The notes under the pieces are model-generated. The model was not told the DNA's origin, did no database searches, and saw only the letters and a list, made by a program, of their open reading frames with translations. A DNA stretch of 64,000 nucleotides. Source: JAJDNS01 sp963578825. GTDB lineage: Bacteria; Acidobacteriota; Vicinamibacteria; Fen-336. Each line of letters opens with the position of its first letter. Positions within the stretch are counted from its first letter, which is position 1. Shown piece after piece: positions 16,377 through 24,426 of the stretch. The stretch is from positions 1 through 64,000 of the forward strand of contig CAUZDW010000010.1 in the NCBI GenBank assembly GCA_963578825.1, in the 5' to 3' direction. Made by a program: the position numbers and the translations under genes.

Positions 16377-17656
16377 CCGTGGTCGGGCGCGGTCTGACGG
16401 AGGGCTGGCTGACGGAAGCGGAGTTTCGCCAGGTGGCTGCGGCGGGCCTTGCGGGCCTTTCGGTCGACGGCCGGCGCGTGCTCGTCCTCATCCCCGACGG
16501 GACTCGCACGATGCCCATGCCCCTCGCCTTCGACTTGCTCGAGCAGGAGCTCGGTCCGCGAGTCGCCGCCCTCGATTTCCTCGTGGCGCTGGGCACTCAC
16601 ACGCCCATGAGCGACGACCGGCTCGGGGTGCTGGTGGGTCGAGAGGTCGTGGACGGCCGCGCCGGCGAACGTCGTGTCATGAACCACCGGTGGGACGATC
16701 CCGCCAGCTTCGTCACCCTGGGTACGATCGGTGCCGGGGAGATCGAGACGCTCACCGGCGGACTGCTGAGCCGGGATGTGGAGGTCGCGCTCAACCGTCT
16801 CATCCTCGACTACGACCACATCTTGATTTGCGGCCCGGTCTTCCCCCACGAGGTGGCCGGGTTCTCCGGAGGGACCAAGTACCTCTTTCCCGGCATCGCA
16901 GGGGCGGAGATCATCCACTTCACACACTGGCTGGGAGCACTCATCACCAACCGGGAGGTCATCGGTACCCGAGACACGCCGGTCAGGGCGGTGATCGATC
17001 GGGCGGCGAAGCTCGTCGACCGGTCGCTCTCGCTCCTCGCTCCGGTGGTGACCCACGACGGCGTGGCGGGTCTCTACTGTGGCGACGTGCAGGAGACCTG
17101 GGAGGCGGCGGCGTCCCTCAGTGCCCAACGGCACGTCATCTGGCTGGAGAAGCCCGTCGAGCGCGTCCTGTCGGTCATGCCCGCCATGTACGACGACCTC
17201 TGGACGGCGGCGAAGGGCATGTACAAGGTGGAGCCAGCCGTCGCCGACGGGGGAGAGGTCATCATCTATACGCCCCACGTGACCGAGGTGAGCTACACCC
17301 ACGGCCGCCTGATCGACGAGATCGGCTACCACTGCCGGGATTACTTTCTCCAGCAGTGGGATCGATTCGCGCGCTTTCCCGGCGGGATTCTGGCGCACTC
17401 CACATATCTCAAGGGGGACGGCACGTTCGACGCGTCCACGGGTGTAGAGACGTCCCGCATCGACGTGAAGCTCGCCACGGGAATCCCCCGGGAGAGGTGC
17501 GAGAAGATCAACGTCGAGTACCTTGACCCGGCGACCGTCGATCCCGAGGCCTGGAAGGCGCGAGACGAGCCGGGCCTGCTGGTGGTCTCGCCGGCGGGAG
17601 AGCACCTCTACCGTGTCGGGGCGCCGCCTCGGCGATCCACGGAGACAAAGCCATGA
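16373..17656 (+). CDS. LarA-family nickel-pincer racemase/epimerase homologue
   Basis: A 427-residue member of the LarA (lactate racemase, DUF2088) superfamily, which uses a nickel-pincer nucleotide to racemise or epimerise 2-hydroxy acids at C2. Key residues can be placed: PDGTR gives Asp42 and Arg45, LGTHTPM gives His76, FPHEVAGFSGGTK gives His159 and Lys169 (the lysine that links the cofactor), and His185 lies 16 residues after that lysine, the nickel-ligand spacing. All active-site positions therefore look intact. It is coupled on both sides, by ATGA overlaps, to uxaE and the KdgK gene. The substrate is more likely a sugar acid than lactate; D-mannonate/D-gluconate is one candidate. LarB, LarC and LarE for cofactor synthesis are not in the window. 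Confidence 0.8.
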   Translation: MTVVGRGLTEGWLTEAEFRQVAAAGLAGLSVDGRRVLVLIPDGTRTMPMPLAFDLLEQELGPRVAALDFLVALGTHTPMSDDRLGVLVGREVVDGRAGERRVMNHRWDDPASFVTLGTIGAGEIETLTGGLLSRDVEVALNRLILDYDHILICGPVFPHEVAGFSGGTKYLFPGIAGAEIIHFTHWLGALITNREVIGTRDTPVRAVIDRAAKLVDRSLSLLAPVVTHDGVAGLYCGDVQETWEAAASLSAQRHVIWLEKPVERVLSVMPAMYDDLWTAAKGMYKVEPAVADGGEVIIYTPHVTEVSYTHGRLIDEIGYHCRDYFLQQWDRFARFPGGILAHSTYLKGDGTFDASTGVETSRIDVKLATGIPRERCEKINVEYLDPATVDPEAWKARDEPGLLVVSPAGEHLYRVGAPPRRSTETKP

Positions 17657-18735
17657 GCACGACCCTGAGCATCCCACCGGAAGGCGCGCTGGACTTCGTT
17701 TCGCTGGGCGCCCTCGTCCATCGCCTCGATCCCGGGATCATCCCCTTCCGCAAGGCGACCGAGTGCAGCATCCACGTGAGCGGTGGGGAGTTCAACGTGG
17801 CTGCCAACCTGGCCGACTGCTTTGGCCTCAGGACCGCCGTGGCCACCGCGATGGTGCGCTACCCCATTGGCGACCTGGTCGCGGAGCGGGTCCGGGCCAT
17901 GGGGGTCAAGGGGTTCTACCGCCACTTCGACCACGACGGCGTTCGTGGCCCGAACATCGCCACGGTCCTGTCCGACCGGGGGCACGGCGTCCGCGCGCCC
18001 GTCGTCTTCTACAACCGGAGCAACGAGGCGGCCGCTCTCCTGAAGCCCGGCGACTTCGACTGGAAAGCCGTTTTTGCCGGCGGCGTGCGCTGGTTCCACA
18101 GCGGAGGGATCTTCGCAGCGCTCTCCCCAACCACCCCGGAGCTGATCGTCGAGGCGATGAAGGCGGCCCGAGCCGCCGGCGCCGTCGTCTCGTTCGACCT
18201 GAACTTTCGTGAGAAGCTGTGGCGCGTCTCCGGCGGGGCCGATCAAGCCGTGGAGGTCATGAACCGGATCGTGGAGAACGTGGACGTGCTCGTGGGCAAC
18301 GAGGAGGACCTGCAGAAGGGGCTGGGTCTGCCCGGCCCGGAGGTCGAGAGGAAGTCGAAGCTCGATCCCAGCGCGTTCTTCGCCATGATCGACGTCGTGC
18401 GCAAGCGCCATCCCCACGTCAAGGTGGTGGCGACGACGCTCCGCGACGTCCACACGACGAACCGCCACTCGTGGAGCGCGGTGGCCTGGGTGGGCGGACA
18501 GACGCACGCGGCGCCCACCGCCGAGCTCGAAGTCCTCGATCGCGTCGGGGGAGGCGACGGCTTTGCCTCGGGCTTCTTCTTCGGTCTCCTGGCCGGCGAG
18601 CCGCCGGAAGAGGCGGTCCGGCTGGGCTGGGCCCACGGCGCACTCCTCACCACGTTCCCCGGAGACACGACCATGGCGAGCATCGAGCAGGTCCGAGCGT
18701 TCGCCAGCGGAGGCTCGGCCCGGATCCAGCGTTGA
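17653..18735 (+). CDS. kdgK: PfkB-family sugar kinase, probable 2-keto-3-deoxygluconate kinase
   Basis: A 360-residue ribokinase-fold kinase. The N-terminal substrate-binding signature is SGGEFNVAANLADCFG, and the C-terminal phosphate-binding signature is LDRVGGGDGFASGFFFGL, whose Asp is the catalytic base. KdgK phosphorylates 2-keto-3-deoxygluconate to KDPG, the final activation step before aldol cleavage. The assignment to KDG rather than another sugar rests on its coupling to uxaE and the LarA-like gene. The ATG overlaps the LarA-like stop. The aldolase (Eda) and a sugar-acid dehydratase are not in the window. The protein contains an unusual insertion-like stretch near EVERKSKLDPSAFFAMIDVV. 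Confidence 0.8.
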   Translation: MSTTLSIPPEGALDFVSLGALVHRLDPGIIPFRKATECSIHVSGGEFNVAANLADCFGLRTAVATAMVRYPIGDLVAERVRAMGVKGFYRHFDHDGVRGPNIATVLSDRGHGVRAPVVFYNRSNEAAALLKPGDFDWKAVFAGGVRWFHSGGIFAALSPTTPELIVEAMKAARAAGAVVSFDLNFREKLWRVSGGADQAVEVMNRIVENVDVLVGNEEDLQKGLGLPGPEVERKSKLDPSAFFAMIDVVRKRHPHVKVVATTLRDVHTTNRHSWSAVAWVGGQTHAAPTAELEVLDRVGGGDGFASGFFFGLLAGEPPEEAVRLGWAHGALLTTFPGDTTMASIEQVRAFASGGSARIQR

Positions 18736-18738
18736 GGG

Positions 18739-19511
18739 CTAGCGCAGAGCCGATTCGATCTCGCTCCGCATCCGGCCACGGTGGGCCGGGTCGAGCTCGT
18801 GCTTGCGCAGGATGTCGCGCTGTGTGCCCGGCTGGACCCATGAGCGCCGCGCCTCCTCCTCGGCCTCGGCCACGAAGCGGTCGATGTCGTCGAGCAGCTG
18901 GCGGATCTCGACCTCGAGCACGCCGCAACCGCCCGGCTGCACCAGGTCGGTCGAAGTGCGGCAGCCGTCCCGGTAGATGCGCAGCTTTCGGTTGACGATG
19001 AGGACTTTCGGCTCGAGTGTGCTCAGCGCGGCCTCGAAATCTCCCCGTCCCTCCACGCGCCGTACGTCCAGCGAGTGCTCATCGGGGGTTGGCTCGGGCG
19101 TGGGCTCGGGACTCGGCTCCTCGATCGGCTCTGGTGCCGCGGTGGGGATCGATGTCAGGACGGGGGTCGGGACGGGCGGTTCGGGATCTCTCCACCGCCG
19201 CCCAGGAGGGCGGGGCGTCGGCGGAGTGCGCTCCTGCACCAGCGCGCTGGGCTCGGGAGGAGCGACGACCGTCGGAGTCGGCTCCGGTTCTAGAGGGGCG
19301 TCGGAGCCGAGAAAACCCAGCGCGACGACGACCGCTGCTGCCAGCGCCAGCCCAATGGCGGACCACGACGGGCCCCCTCGTCGGGCGCCCAACTCCCTGG
19401 CCCTGAAACGATCGGCTGTCTCGCGATCCGTACCGCAGTAGCAGTCGTCGACCCGCGCCGGCACCGTGCGCTGCAACTCGGACAGGCCCAGGCGGCCTGC
19501 GTGCCCGTCAC
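18739..19511 (-). CDS. Membrane protein with N-terminal zinc-ribbon and Pro-rich linker (probable frameshift)
   Basis: From the N-terminus: a zinc-ribbon-like segment, one transmembrane helix (WSAIGLALAAAVVVALGFL), a long Pro/Glu/Thr linker, and a C-terminal domain of about 110 residues containing VLIVNRKLRIYRDGC, a second cysteine and a helical IRQLLDDIDRFVAEAEEEAR. I do not recognise the C-terminal domain. The zinc-ribbon appears split: TQAAWACPSC lies in one frame (GTG start at 19511) and QRTVPARVDDCYCG in the next, as if one base were lost near 19470. Read through, this gives a CPxC...CxCG ribbon common in this lineage. In the unbroken frame the ORF instead extends to 19641 with unconvincing sequence. 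Possible sequencing error. It is convergent with kdgK, ending 3 bases from its stop. Confidence 0.55.
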
Positions 19512-19712
19512 GCCCGGGCTCTCCCGATCGCCCGCATTCGGAAAGCGTAGCATGAGCGCACGAATGGCGATGGGAGTTGGGTCGGCGCTGTTTCACCACC
19601 GTGGGGCACGACGATGATTCCCGTCGACGCAACCTCTCCATGAGCCGCTTTCAGACGACGCATTCTCTCGAGCTGGTCGATCGCCTTGCGTGCTTCATCC
19701 CTGAGCCCGGGA

Positions 19713-19782
19713 GACCGTTCATTGGCAAGGAGGACCGTTCGTTGGCCGAAAAGGACCGTTCATTTGCTCTCGAGGACCGTTC
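19713..19782 (+). repeat. Four helically phased direct repeats of GACCGTTC
   Basis: GACCGTTC occurs at 19713, 19733, 19754 and 19775, spaced 20, 21 and 21 bases, two turns of B-DNA. The match extends to about 13 bases as GACCGTTCRTTKG. All copies are direct and on the same face of the helix. The array lies roughly 120-190 bases upstream of the M14 peptidase start. Because the first interval is 20, the copies cannot all be in one reading frame, which argues against a coding heptad repeat. Confidence 0.7.
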
Positions 19783-19872
19783 ATGGCAGAAGGCAGCGCC
19801 TGAGCGGTCAGCTCCGTGCCGCGCCGGAAGTCCGCCTCCGTATGGGGTTCGCGCCGCCACCCACGCAACCAG

Positions 19873-19878
19873 TAGAAT
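19873..19878 (+). promoter_or_regulatory. Candidate -10 element of the peptidase gene
   Basis: TAGAAT lies 23 bases before the peptidase ATG, followed by AGAGAGGTG as ribosome-binding site; no good -35 is seen. The 390-base gap 19512-19901 otherwise contains only the phased GACCGTTC array and no recognisable gene. Confidence 0.35.
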
Positions 19879-19901
19879 CCTCCCTCTAGAGAGGTGTGCT
19901 C

Positions 19902-22460
19902 ATGAAACTAAAGACGATCCTCCTCGTGTTTTCCGTACTCGCGAGCTTGATATCGACCGCCGACGCGGCGAACGACATCACTCCGCCCCACACGTTCTTC
20001 GGCTTCCAACTCGGCACCGACCGTGAACTGGCTCGCTGGGACAAGATCGTCGAATACTTCAAGCTTCTCGAGAGCGAGAGCGATCGAATCCAGGTTACCG
20101 ACCTCGGCCCGTCGACCGAAGGACAGCCGTACCTTCTCGTGATCATCTCATCGCCCGAGAACATGACGAATCTCGACCGCCTCCGGGAAGTGAACGTCCG
20201 CATCCAAAATCCTCGCACGCCCGAGGCTGAAGTGAAGGAGCTGATCGACGAGGGTGTCGCGGTGGTGAGCCAGTCGTTCGGTCTGCATGCGACCGAGGTC
20301 GCCGGCGCACAAACAGCCCCCGAGCTCGCCTACGCTTTTCTCTCCAGCGACGACGCGGAAACGATGCGGATCCTCGACAACACGATCCTGTTGATGTTCC
20401 CCTGCTTCAACCCCGATGGCCAGATCATGGTCACCGACTGGTACTACAAAAACAAAGACACCGAGTACGAAGGCGTCGGCATTCCGTGGCTGTACCACAA
20501 GTACGTCGGCCACGATAACAACCGCGATGCTGATTTTCTCAACATGGTCGAGGCGGTCTACACCGCCAAAGTCATGTACGTCGATTGGAAGCCCGAGGCC
20601 TACGTCGACCATCACCAGATGGGCGGCTACGGCGCTCGGCTCTACGTTCCTCCGTACAGCGAGCCCATCCGCCCTTACGCCGATCCGCTGATGTGGCGCG
20701 AGATTTCCTGGTACGGCGCCCACATCGCCTACAAGCTCGAAGAAGCCGGCAAGGCCGGCGTTCTCAATGCCGGGCAGTATCCGGGCTGGGGTCATTTCGG
20801 GTGGCACTGGATTACCCCATTCCACAACATGGCCGGCATGTTGACCGAGTCCGCAAGCGCGAACCTCGCGACACCGCTCTACGTCCATCCCGATCAACTG
20901 CGCGGAGGAGCGCGCGGGCTCCCCGAATACGCCGCCCAGTCGAACATGCCGAACCCGTGGCCGGGTGGCTGGTGGAGGCTCCGGGACATCGTCGAGCAGC
21001 AAAAGATCGCGGCCTGGGCCATTCAAGACCTCGCGGCCCGCAACAAAGAGACGGTCCTCTGGAACGCCTACTTGAAGGCGAAGCGGCAAACGGAGCGCGG
21101 CGCCTCCGGTTCGCCGAAAGCCTACGTGATCCCGACGACCCAACACGATCCTCTGACCGCGACCAAGCTCATCAACACGCTCTTGATGTCCGACATCGAG
21201 ATCCAGAAAGCGGACCAGACTTTCACGGTCGGCGGCACCAGCTTCGACAAGGGTTCGTACATCGTGTCGCTCGCGCAGCCCAAGATGGGGCTGGTCCGAA
21301 ACCTTCTCGGGCAGACGTTCTATCCGGACAACGATTGGACCCGCGACCGAGACGGCACGCCTCTGCGACCGTACGACACCACCACCCACACGATGGCCGA
21401 GTTCATGGGTGTGCGCGTCCATCCCGTCAACGAGGCGGTCGACGAGTTCCAAAGGCTTTCGAGCGCTGTACCGGTGTCGGGAAGCGTGGCACCGGGAAGC
21501 TCGCGGTACGTGCTCGACGGGAAGCTCAATGCAAGCTACAAGGCGGTGAATCTGTTGCTCGACCAGGGCGCGTCGGTGCGGCGCGTTGACACGGCCAGCG
21601 CCGGGCTACAGCCAGGCGATTTCATCGTATCGGGTGGCTCCGGGTTGGCCGACGTCGCCGAGGCGACGGGAGTGGACTTCCGAGCTGTGGCTCGGGTGCC
21701 TTCATCAGGCGTCCACGATCTCGAGCGCATGCGTGTCGGAATGTACCAGCGGTATCGCGGCGGGAACATGGATGAAGGCTGGACTCGTTTCCTCCTGGAG
21801 CAGTTCGACTTCCCGTACGAATCGATCAAGGACAAAGAAATCCAAGCCGGCGGCTTGAACGCCAACTACGACGTCATCATCCTGCCGCACGACAGAACGG
21901 CGATGATCACGGGGGAAGAAGAACCGGCGCGAGAAGGCCGTCCCCCGACCGTCTACCCGCCCGAGTATATGAGCGGCATCGGCGAGGACGGTACCGCTGC
22001 GCTCAAAGAGTTCGTCGAGAAAGGCGGCACGCTCATCGCTCTCGGGGGCGCCACCGACTTCGCCATCGACAAGTTCGAGCTCAAGGTCAAGAACGTCGTG
22101 GCTGATATCGATCGCAAAGAATTCTACTGCCCGGGCTCGACACTCAAAGTGAACATCGACAATAGCCAGCCTCTCGCGTATGGAATGCCCGCGAAAGGCC
22201 TCGCACTCTTTTGGGAAAACTCCGCGTTCGAGATCACGCCGTCACGAAGCAACGATCGCTACGAAACCATCGCGCGCTATTTCGACCGCGACATCTTGCA
22301 GAGCGGCTGGCTCATCGGCGAAAAGCACCTGGCCAACAAGGCGGCGATGGTATCGGCGAAGCTTGGCGATGGAAGCGTCGTGCTCATCGGCTTCCGCACC
22401 CAGCATCGAGCGCAGACACACGGAACGTTCAAGCTCTTGTTCAATTCAATATTGAAATAG
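19902..22460 (+). CDS. Secreted M14-family zinc carboxypeptidase, large form
   Basis: An 852-residue exported protein with a signal peptide ending DAA. The N-terminal 400 residues are an M14 peptidase. Zinc ligands His129 and Glu132 lie in SFGLHATEVAG, and the third ligand is in EAYVDHHQMGG near 237. NPDGQ and GHDNNRD match the substrate-binding region. The C-terminal half has repeated alpha/beta segments (DVIILPHDR, then LKEFVEKGGTLIALGGATDF), resembling a class I amidotransferase-like domain seen in long M14 proteins. An ATG at 19902 is preferred over GTG at 19896 because of the AGAGAGGTG site. Codons are visibly richer in A/T than in neighbours, which suggests recent acquisition. The C-terminal catalytic Glu of M14 was not pinned down. 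Confidence 0.85.
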   Translation: MKLKTILLVFSVLASLISTADAANDITPPHTFFGFQLGTDRELARWDKIVEYFKLLESESDRIQVTDLGPSTEGQPYLLVIISSPENMTNLDRLREVNVRIQNPRTPEAEVKELIDEGVAVVSQSFGLHATEVAGAQTAPELAYAFLSSDDAETMRILDNTILLMFPCFNPDGQIMVTDWYYKNKDTEYEGVGIPWLYHKYVGHDNNRDADFLNMVEAVYTAKVMYVDWKPEAYVDHHQMGGYGARLYVPPYSEPIRPYADPLMWREISWYGAHIAYKLEEAGKAGVLNAGQYPGWGHFGWHWITPFHNMAGMLTESASANLATPLYVHPDQLRGGARGLPEYAAQSNMPNPWPGGWWRLRDIVEQQKIAAWAIQDLAARNKETVLWNAYLKAKRQTERGASGSPKAYVIPTTQHDPLTATKLINTLLMSDIEIQKADQTFTVGGTSFDKGSYIVSLAQPKMGLVRNLLGQTFYPDNDWTRDRDGTPLRPYDTTTHTMAEFMGVRVHPVNEAVDEFQRLSSAVPVSGSVAPGSSRYVLDGKLNASYKAVNLLLDQGASVRRVDTASAGLQPGDFIVSGGSGLADVAEATGVDFRAVARVPSSGVHDLERMRVGMYQRYRGGNMDEGWTRFLLEQFDFPYESIKDKEIQAGGLNANYDVIILPHDRTAMITGEEEPAREGRPPTVYPPEYMSGIGEDGTAALKEFVEKGGTLIALGGATDFAIDKFELKVKNVVADIDRKEFYCPGSTLKVNIDNSQPLAYGMPAKGLALFWENSAFEITPSRSNDRYETIARYFDRDILQSGWLIGEKHLANKAAMVSAKLGDGSVVLIGFRTQHRAQTHGTFKLLFNSILK

Positions 22461-22467
22461 AGGAACT

Positions 22468-22599
22468 TGATCGGACGCACCCTCGCCCACTACAAAATCT
22501 TGGAGAAGATCGGAAGCAGTGGGGTGGGGGACGTGTACCCAAGAGGGCCCACACGAGAAGGGCCTGGGCGCGGCCGAGAACTCGGAGCGCCCGAGTTGA
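22468..22599 (+). pseudogene. Relic of a Ser/Thr kinase gene: N-terminus only
   Basis: Eight bases after the peptidase stop, a GAGGA site and a TTG open a frame reading IGRTLAHYKILEKIGSSGVG then DVY. This is the start of a PknB-type kinase up to the glycine-rich loop. Similarity then ends and the frame stops at 22597-22599. No kinase catalytic loop follows. The fragment is too short to function and is read as a decayed or truncated copy. Confidence 0.65.
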
Positions 22600-22611
22600 T
22601 GCCTTGACGCT

Positions 22612-22633
22612 CAACTCGGTCCGGACCGAGTTG
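22612..22633. repeat. Perfect 22-base palindrome, copy 1 of a dispersed element
   Basis: CAACTCGGTCC is followed immediately by its reverse complement GGACCGAGTTG. A second copy at 43709-43730 has the same outer nine bases on each side but the centre GCGC instead of CCGG, with symmetry kept. This copy lies between the kinase relic and the end of nuoI; 22634-22735 holds nothing recognisable. Confidence 0.75.
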
Positions 22634-22735
22634 GTTGAGAATCCACTTGAGGTCTGGGTGCGAATCTCGTCAGAGGACCTTCGTGGCGACCTGCCTTCCT
22701 CGGTGGCCCGACGGGTTCTTGAGACTATCGGGTTC

Positions 22736-23335
22736 CTATTTCTCCCAGCTCCCCTTCATTCCTCCGCCCTTTACCTTGCACTCGTGTGGAAAACTCAGGT
22801 CGCATTCATCGATCGGCTTGCGCAGCTCGGGTCTCATGAGCTCGTGGATGTCGAGGCGCATCGCTTCCCTCGAGTAGGCCGCGAGGTCGAGGATGCCCGT
22901 GTCCATTCGGATCGCGTCCTCGGGGCACACCTCGACGCAATAGCCGCAATACACACAGACCCCGAGGTCGATGTCGAAGCGCACGGGGTACTTCTCGACG
23001 GCCGGATCCGGATGCTCCCCAGGCACGATCGTGATGCACTTGGCCGGGCAGACCGTCTCGCAGAGCATGCACCCCACGCAACGGGGCGTGTCGTCCTCGC
23101 GCACCGTGAGGCGGTGGCGGCTTCGGTACCTCGACATGAGGGGCCGAAGCTCCTCGGGGTATTGGACTGTGACGCCGGCGCGAACGTTCTTGAGCCACCC
23201 GACGGCGTGCGCGATATGGAGGAACAGGTTCTTGAAGAAGTGCCGGAACGTGATCCTCAGCCCGGAGACGATCTGGGGGACGTAGAGGCTCTCCCAGAAC
23301 GTCAGCTCCGGTCGGCGGACGACCTTGACCGCCAT
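22736..23335 (-). CDS. nuoI: NADH-quinone oxidoreductase subunit I
   Basis: A 199-residue iron-sulfur subunit of complex I. It has the two ferredoxin motifs CVGCMLCETVCP and CVYCGYCVEVCP, which bind the N6a and N6b [4Fe-4S] clusters that carry electrons from the NuoG/EF arm toward NuoB. The N-terminal amphipathic region (GLRITFRHFFKN) is the usual membrane-surface anchor. The ATG at 23335 overlaps the nuoH stop as TGATG. It is the final gene of the permuted nuo operon. The C-terminus is longer than in E. coli and ends MKGSWEK. Confidence 0.95.
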   Translation of the reverse strand: MAVKVVRRPELTFWESLYVPQIVSGLRITFRHFFKNLFLHIAHAVGWLKNVRAGVTVQYPEELRPLMSRYRSRHRLTVREDDTPRCVGCMLCETVCPAKCITIVPGEHPDPAVEKYPVRFDIDLGVCVYCGYCVEVCPEDAIRMDTGILDLAAYSREAMRLDIHELMRPELRKPIDECDLSFPHECKVKGGGMKGSWEK

Positions 23336-24426
23336 CAGGGCGCATCCCCGAAGAACAGCAGCACCACGGCCGTCACCACCACGTTGACCACCGCGATCGG
23401 GAAGAGCCCCTTCCACCCCAGGCTCATGAGCTGGTCGTAGCGGAAACGGGGCAACGTCCAGCGCAGCTGCATGAACAGGAAGGCGAAGGTCAGGCCCTTG
23501 ATCGAGAAGCTCGCCACACCGAGCAGCACATAAGTCAAGTTTGAGACGGGGACCTCCCATCCCCAGGGGAAGTGAAAGCCGTCCGGATAGAGGTAGGGGA
23601 CCTGCCAACCGCCGAAGAAGAGCGTGGTCGCGAGGCTCGCCACCAGGATCGTTTCCAGGAAGTCCGTCAGGAAGAACATCCCGAACTTCATCCCGCTGTA
23701 CTCGACGAAATACCCGATGATCTCGGACTCGCCTTCCGGCAGGTCGAAGGGAAGTCGCTTGGTCTCCGCGAGCGCCGCGGTGAGGAAGACGAAGAAGGCG
23801 ACGGGCTGCACAACTATGCCCCACATCGGGATCCAGCCGCCGATCATCCGGCCCTGGGCGTGCACCAGGTCGCTCAGGTTCATGGTTCCGTAGACCATGA
23901 CGACGCCGATGAGCGCGATCCCCAGGGCGATCTCGTAGGAGATCATTTGCGCGGTCGCTCTCAGGCCGCCCATGATCGCGTAGTTGTTGCCCGAGGCGAA
24001 GCCGGCGAGAATCACGCCGTAGACCCCCAGAGAGAGCATCGCAAAGACGTAGAGCAACCCCGCGTCGAGCTTTGCGATCTGCAGCTCGATGACGCGCTCG
24101 CCGATGATGAGGTGGTCCCCGAAGGGAATCGCGGCGAACGCGACCAGGGCGAAGAAGACCGAGAAGAACGGGGCCAGCGTGTGAAGGGTCTTGTCCGCGC
24201 GGTCCGGGACGATGTCCTCCTTGGTGAACATCTTCAGCACGTCCGCCAGGCCGTGGAACATGCCCAGCATGCGGAAGCCGAAGATGGGGGCGCGGTTGGC
24301 CCCGATGCGGTCCTGGATCAGGGCCGACTGCTTGCGCTCCACCCACGTGTGGAACCCCGCCAGGTTCAGGACGAAGCCGAGGACCAACCCGGTCAGGACG
24401 AGCTTGATGAGCATGTCGACCATCAT
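23335..24426 (-). CDS. nuoH: NADH-quinone oxidoreductase subunit H
   Basis: A 363-residue membrane subunit with about eight to nine helices that lines the quinone chamber with NuoB and NuoD. Signature stretches are VERKQSALIQDRIGANRAP near residue 30 and LPFDLPEGESEIIGYFVEYS near residue 220, with the acidic loop that couples quinone chemistry to proton pumping. The ATG overlaps the nuoG stop as ATGA. Confidence 0.95.
   Translation of the reverse strand: MMVDMLIKLVLTGLVLGFVLNLAGFHTWVERKQSALIQDRIGANRAPIFGFRMLGMFHGLADVLKMFTKEDIVPDRADKTLHTLAPFFSVFFALVAFAAIPFGDHLIIGERVIELQIAKLDAGLLYVFAMLSLGVYGVILAGFASGNNYAIMGGLRATAQMISYEIALGIALIGVVMVYGTMNLSDLVHAQGRMIGGWIPMWGIVVQPVAFFVFLTAALAETKRLPFDLPEGESEIIGYFVEYSGMKFGMFFLTDFLETILVASLATTLFFGGWQVPYLYPDGFHFPWGWEVPVSNLTYVLLGVASFSIKGLTFAFLFMQLRWTLPRFRYDQLMSLGWKGLFPIAVVNVVVTAVVLLFFGDAP

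Noticed and set aside
16373..17656. Simple lactate racemase
   Set aside because: The active site fits the LarA superfamily, but coupling to uxaE and kdgK makes a sugar-acid substrate more likely; lactate remains only a possibility.
19713..19782. Possible CRISPR array from regularly spaced GACCGTTC repeats
   Set aside because: Repeats are 8-13 bases with only 7-13 bases between them, far too short for CRISPR, and no cas genes are present.
22446..22457. TTCAATATTGAA palindrome at the end of the peptidase gene as operator or terminator
   Set aside because: It lies within the final codons, is short and AT-rich, and has no other supporting feature.
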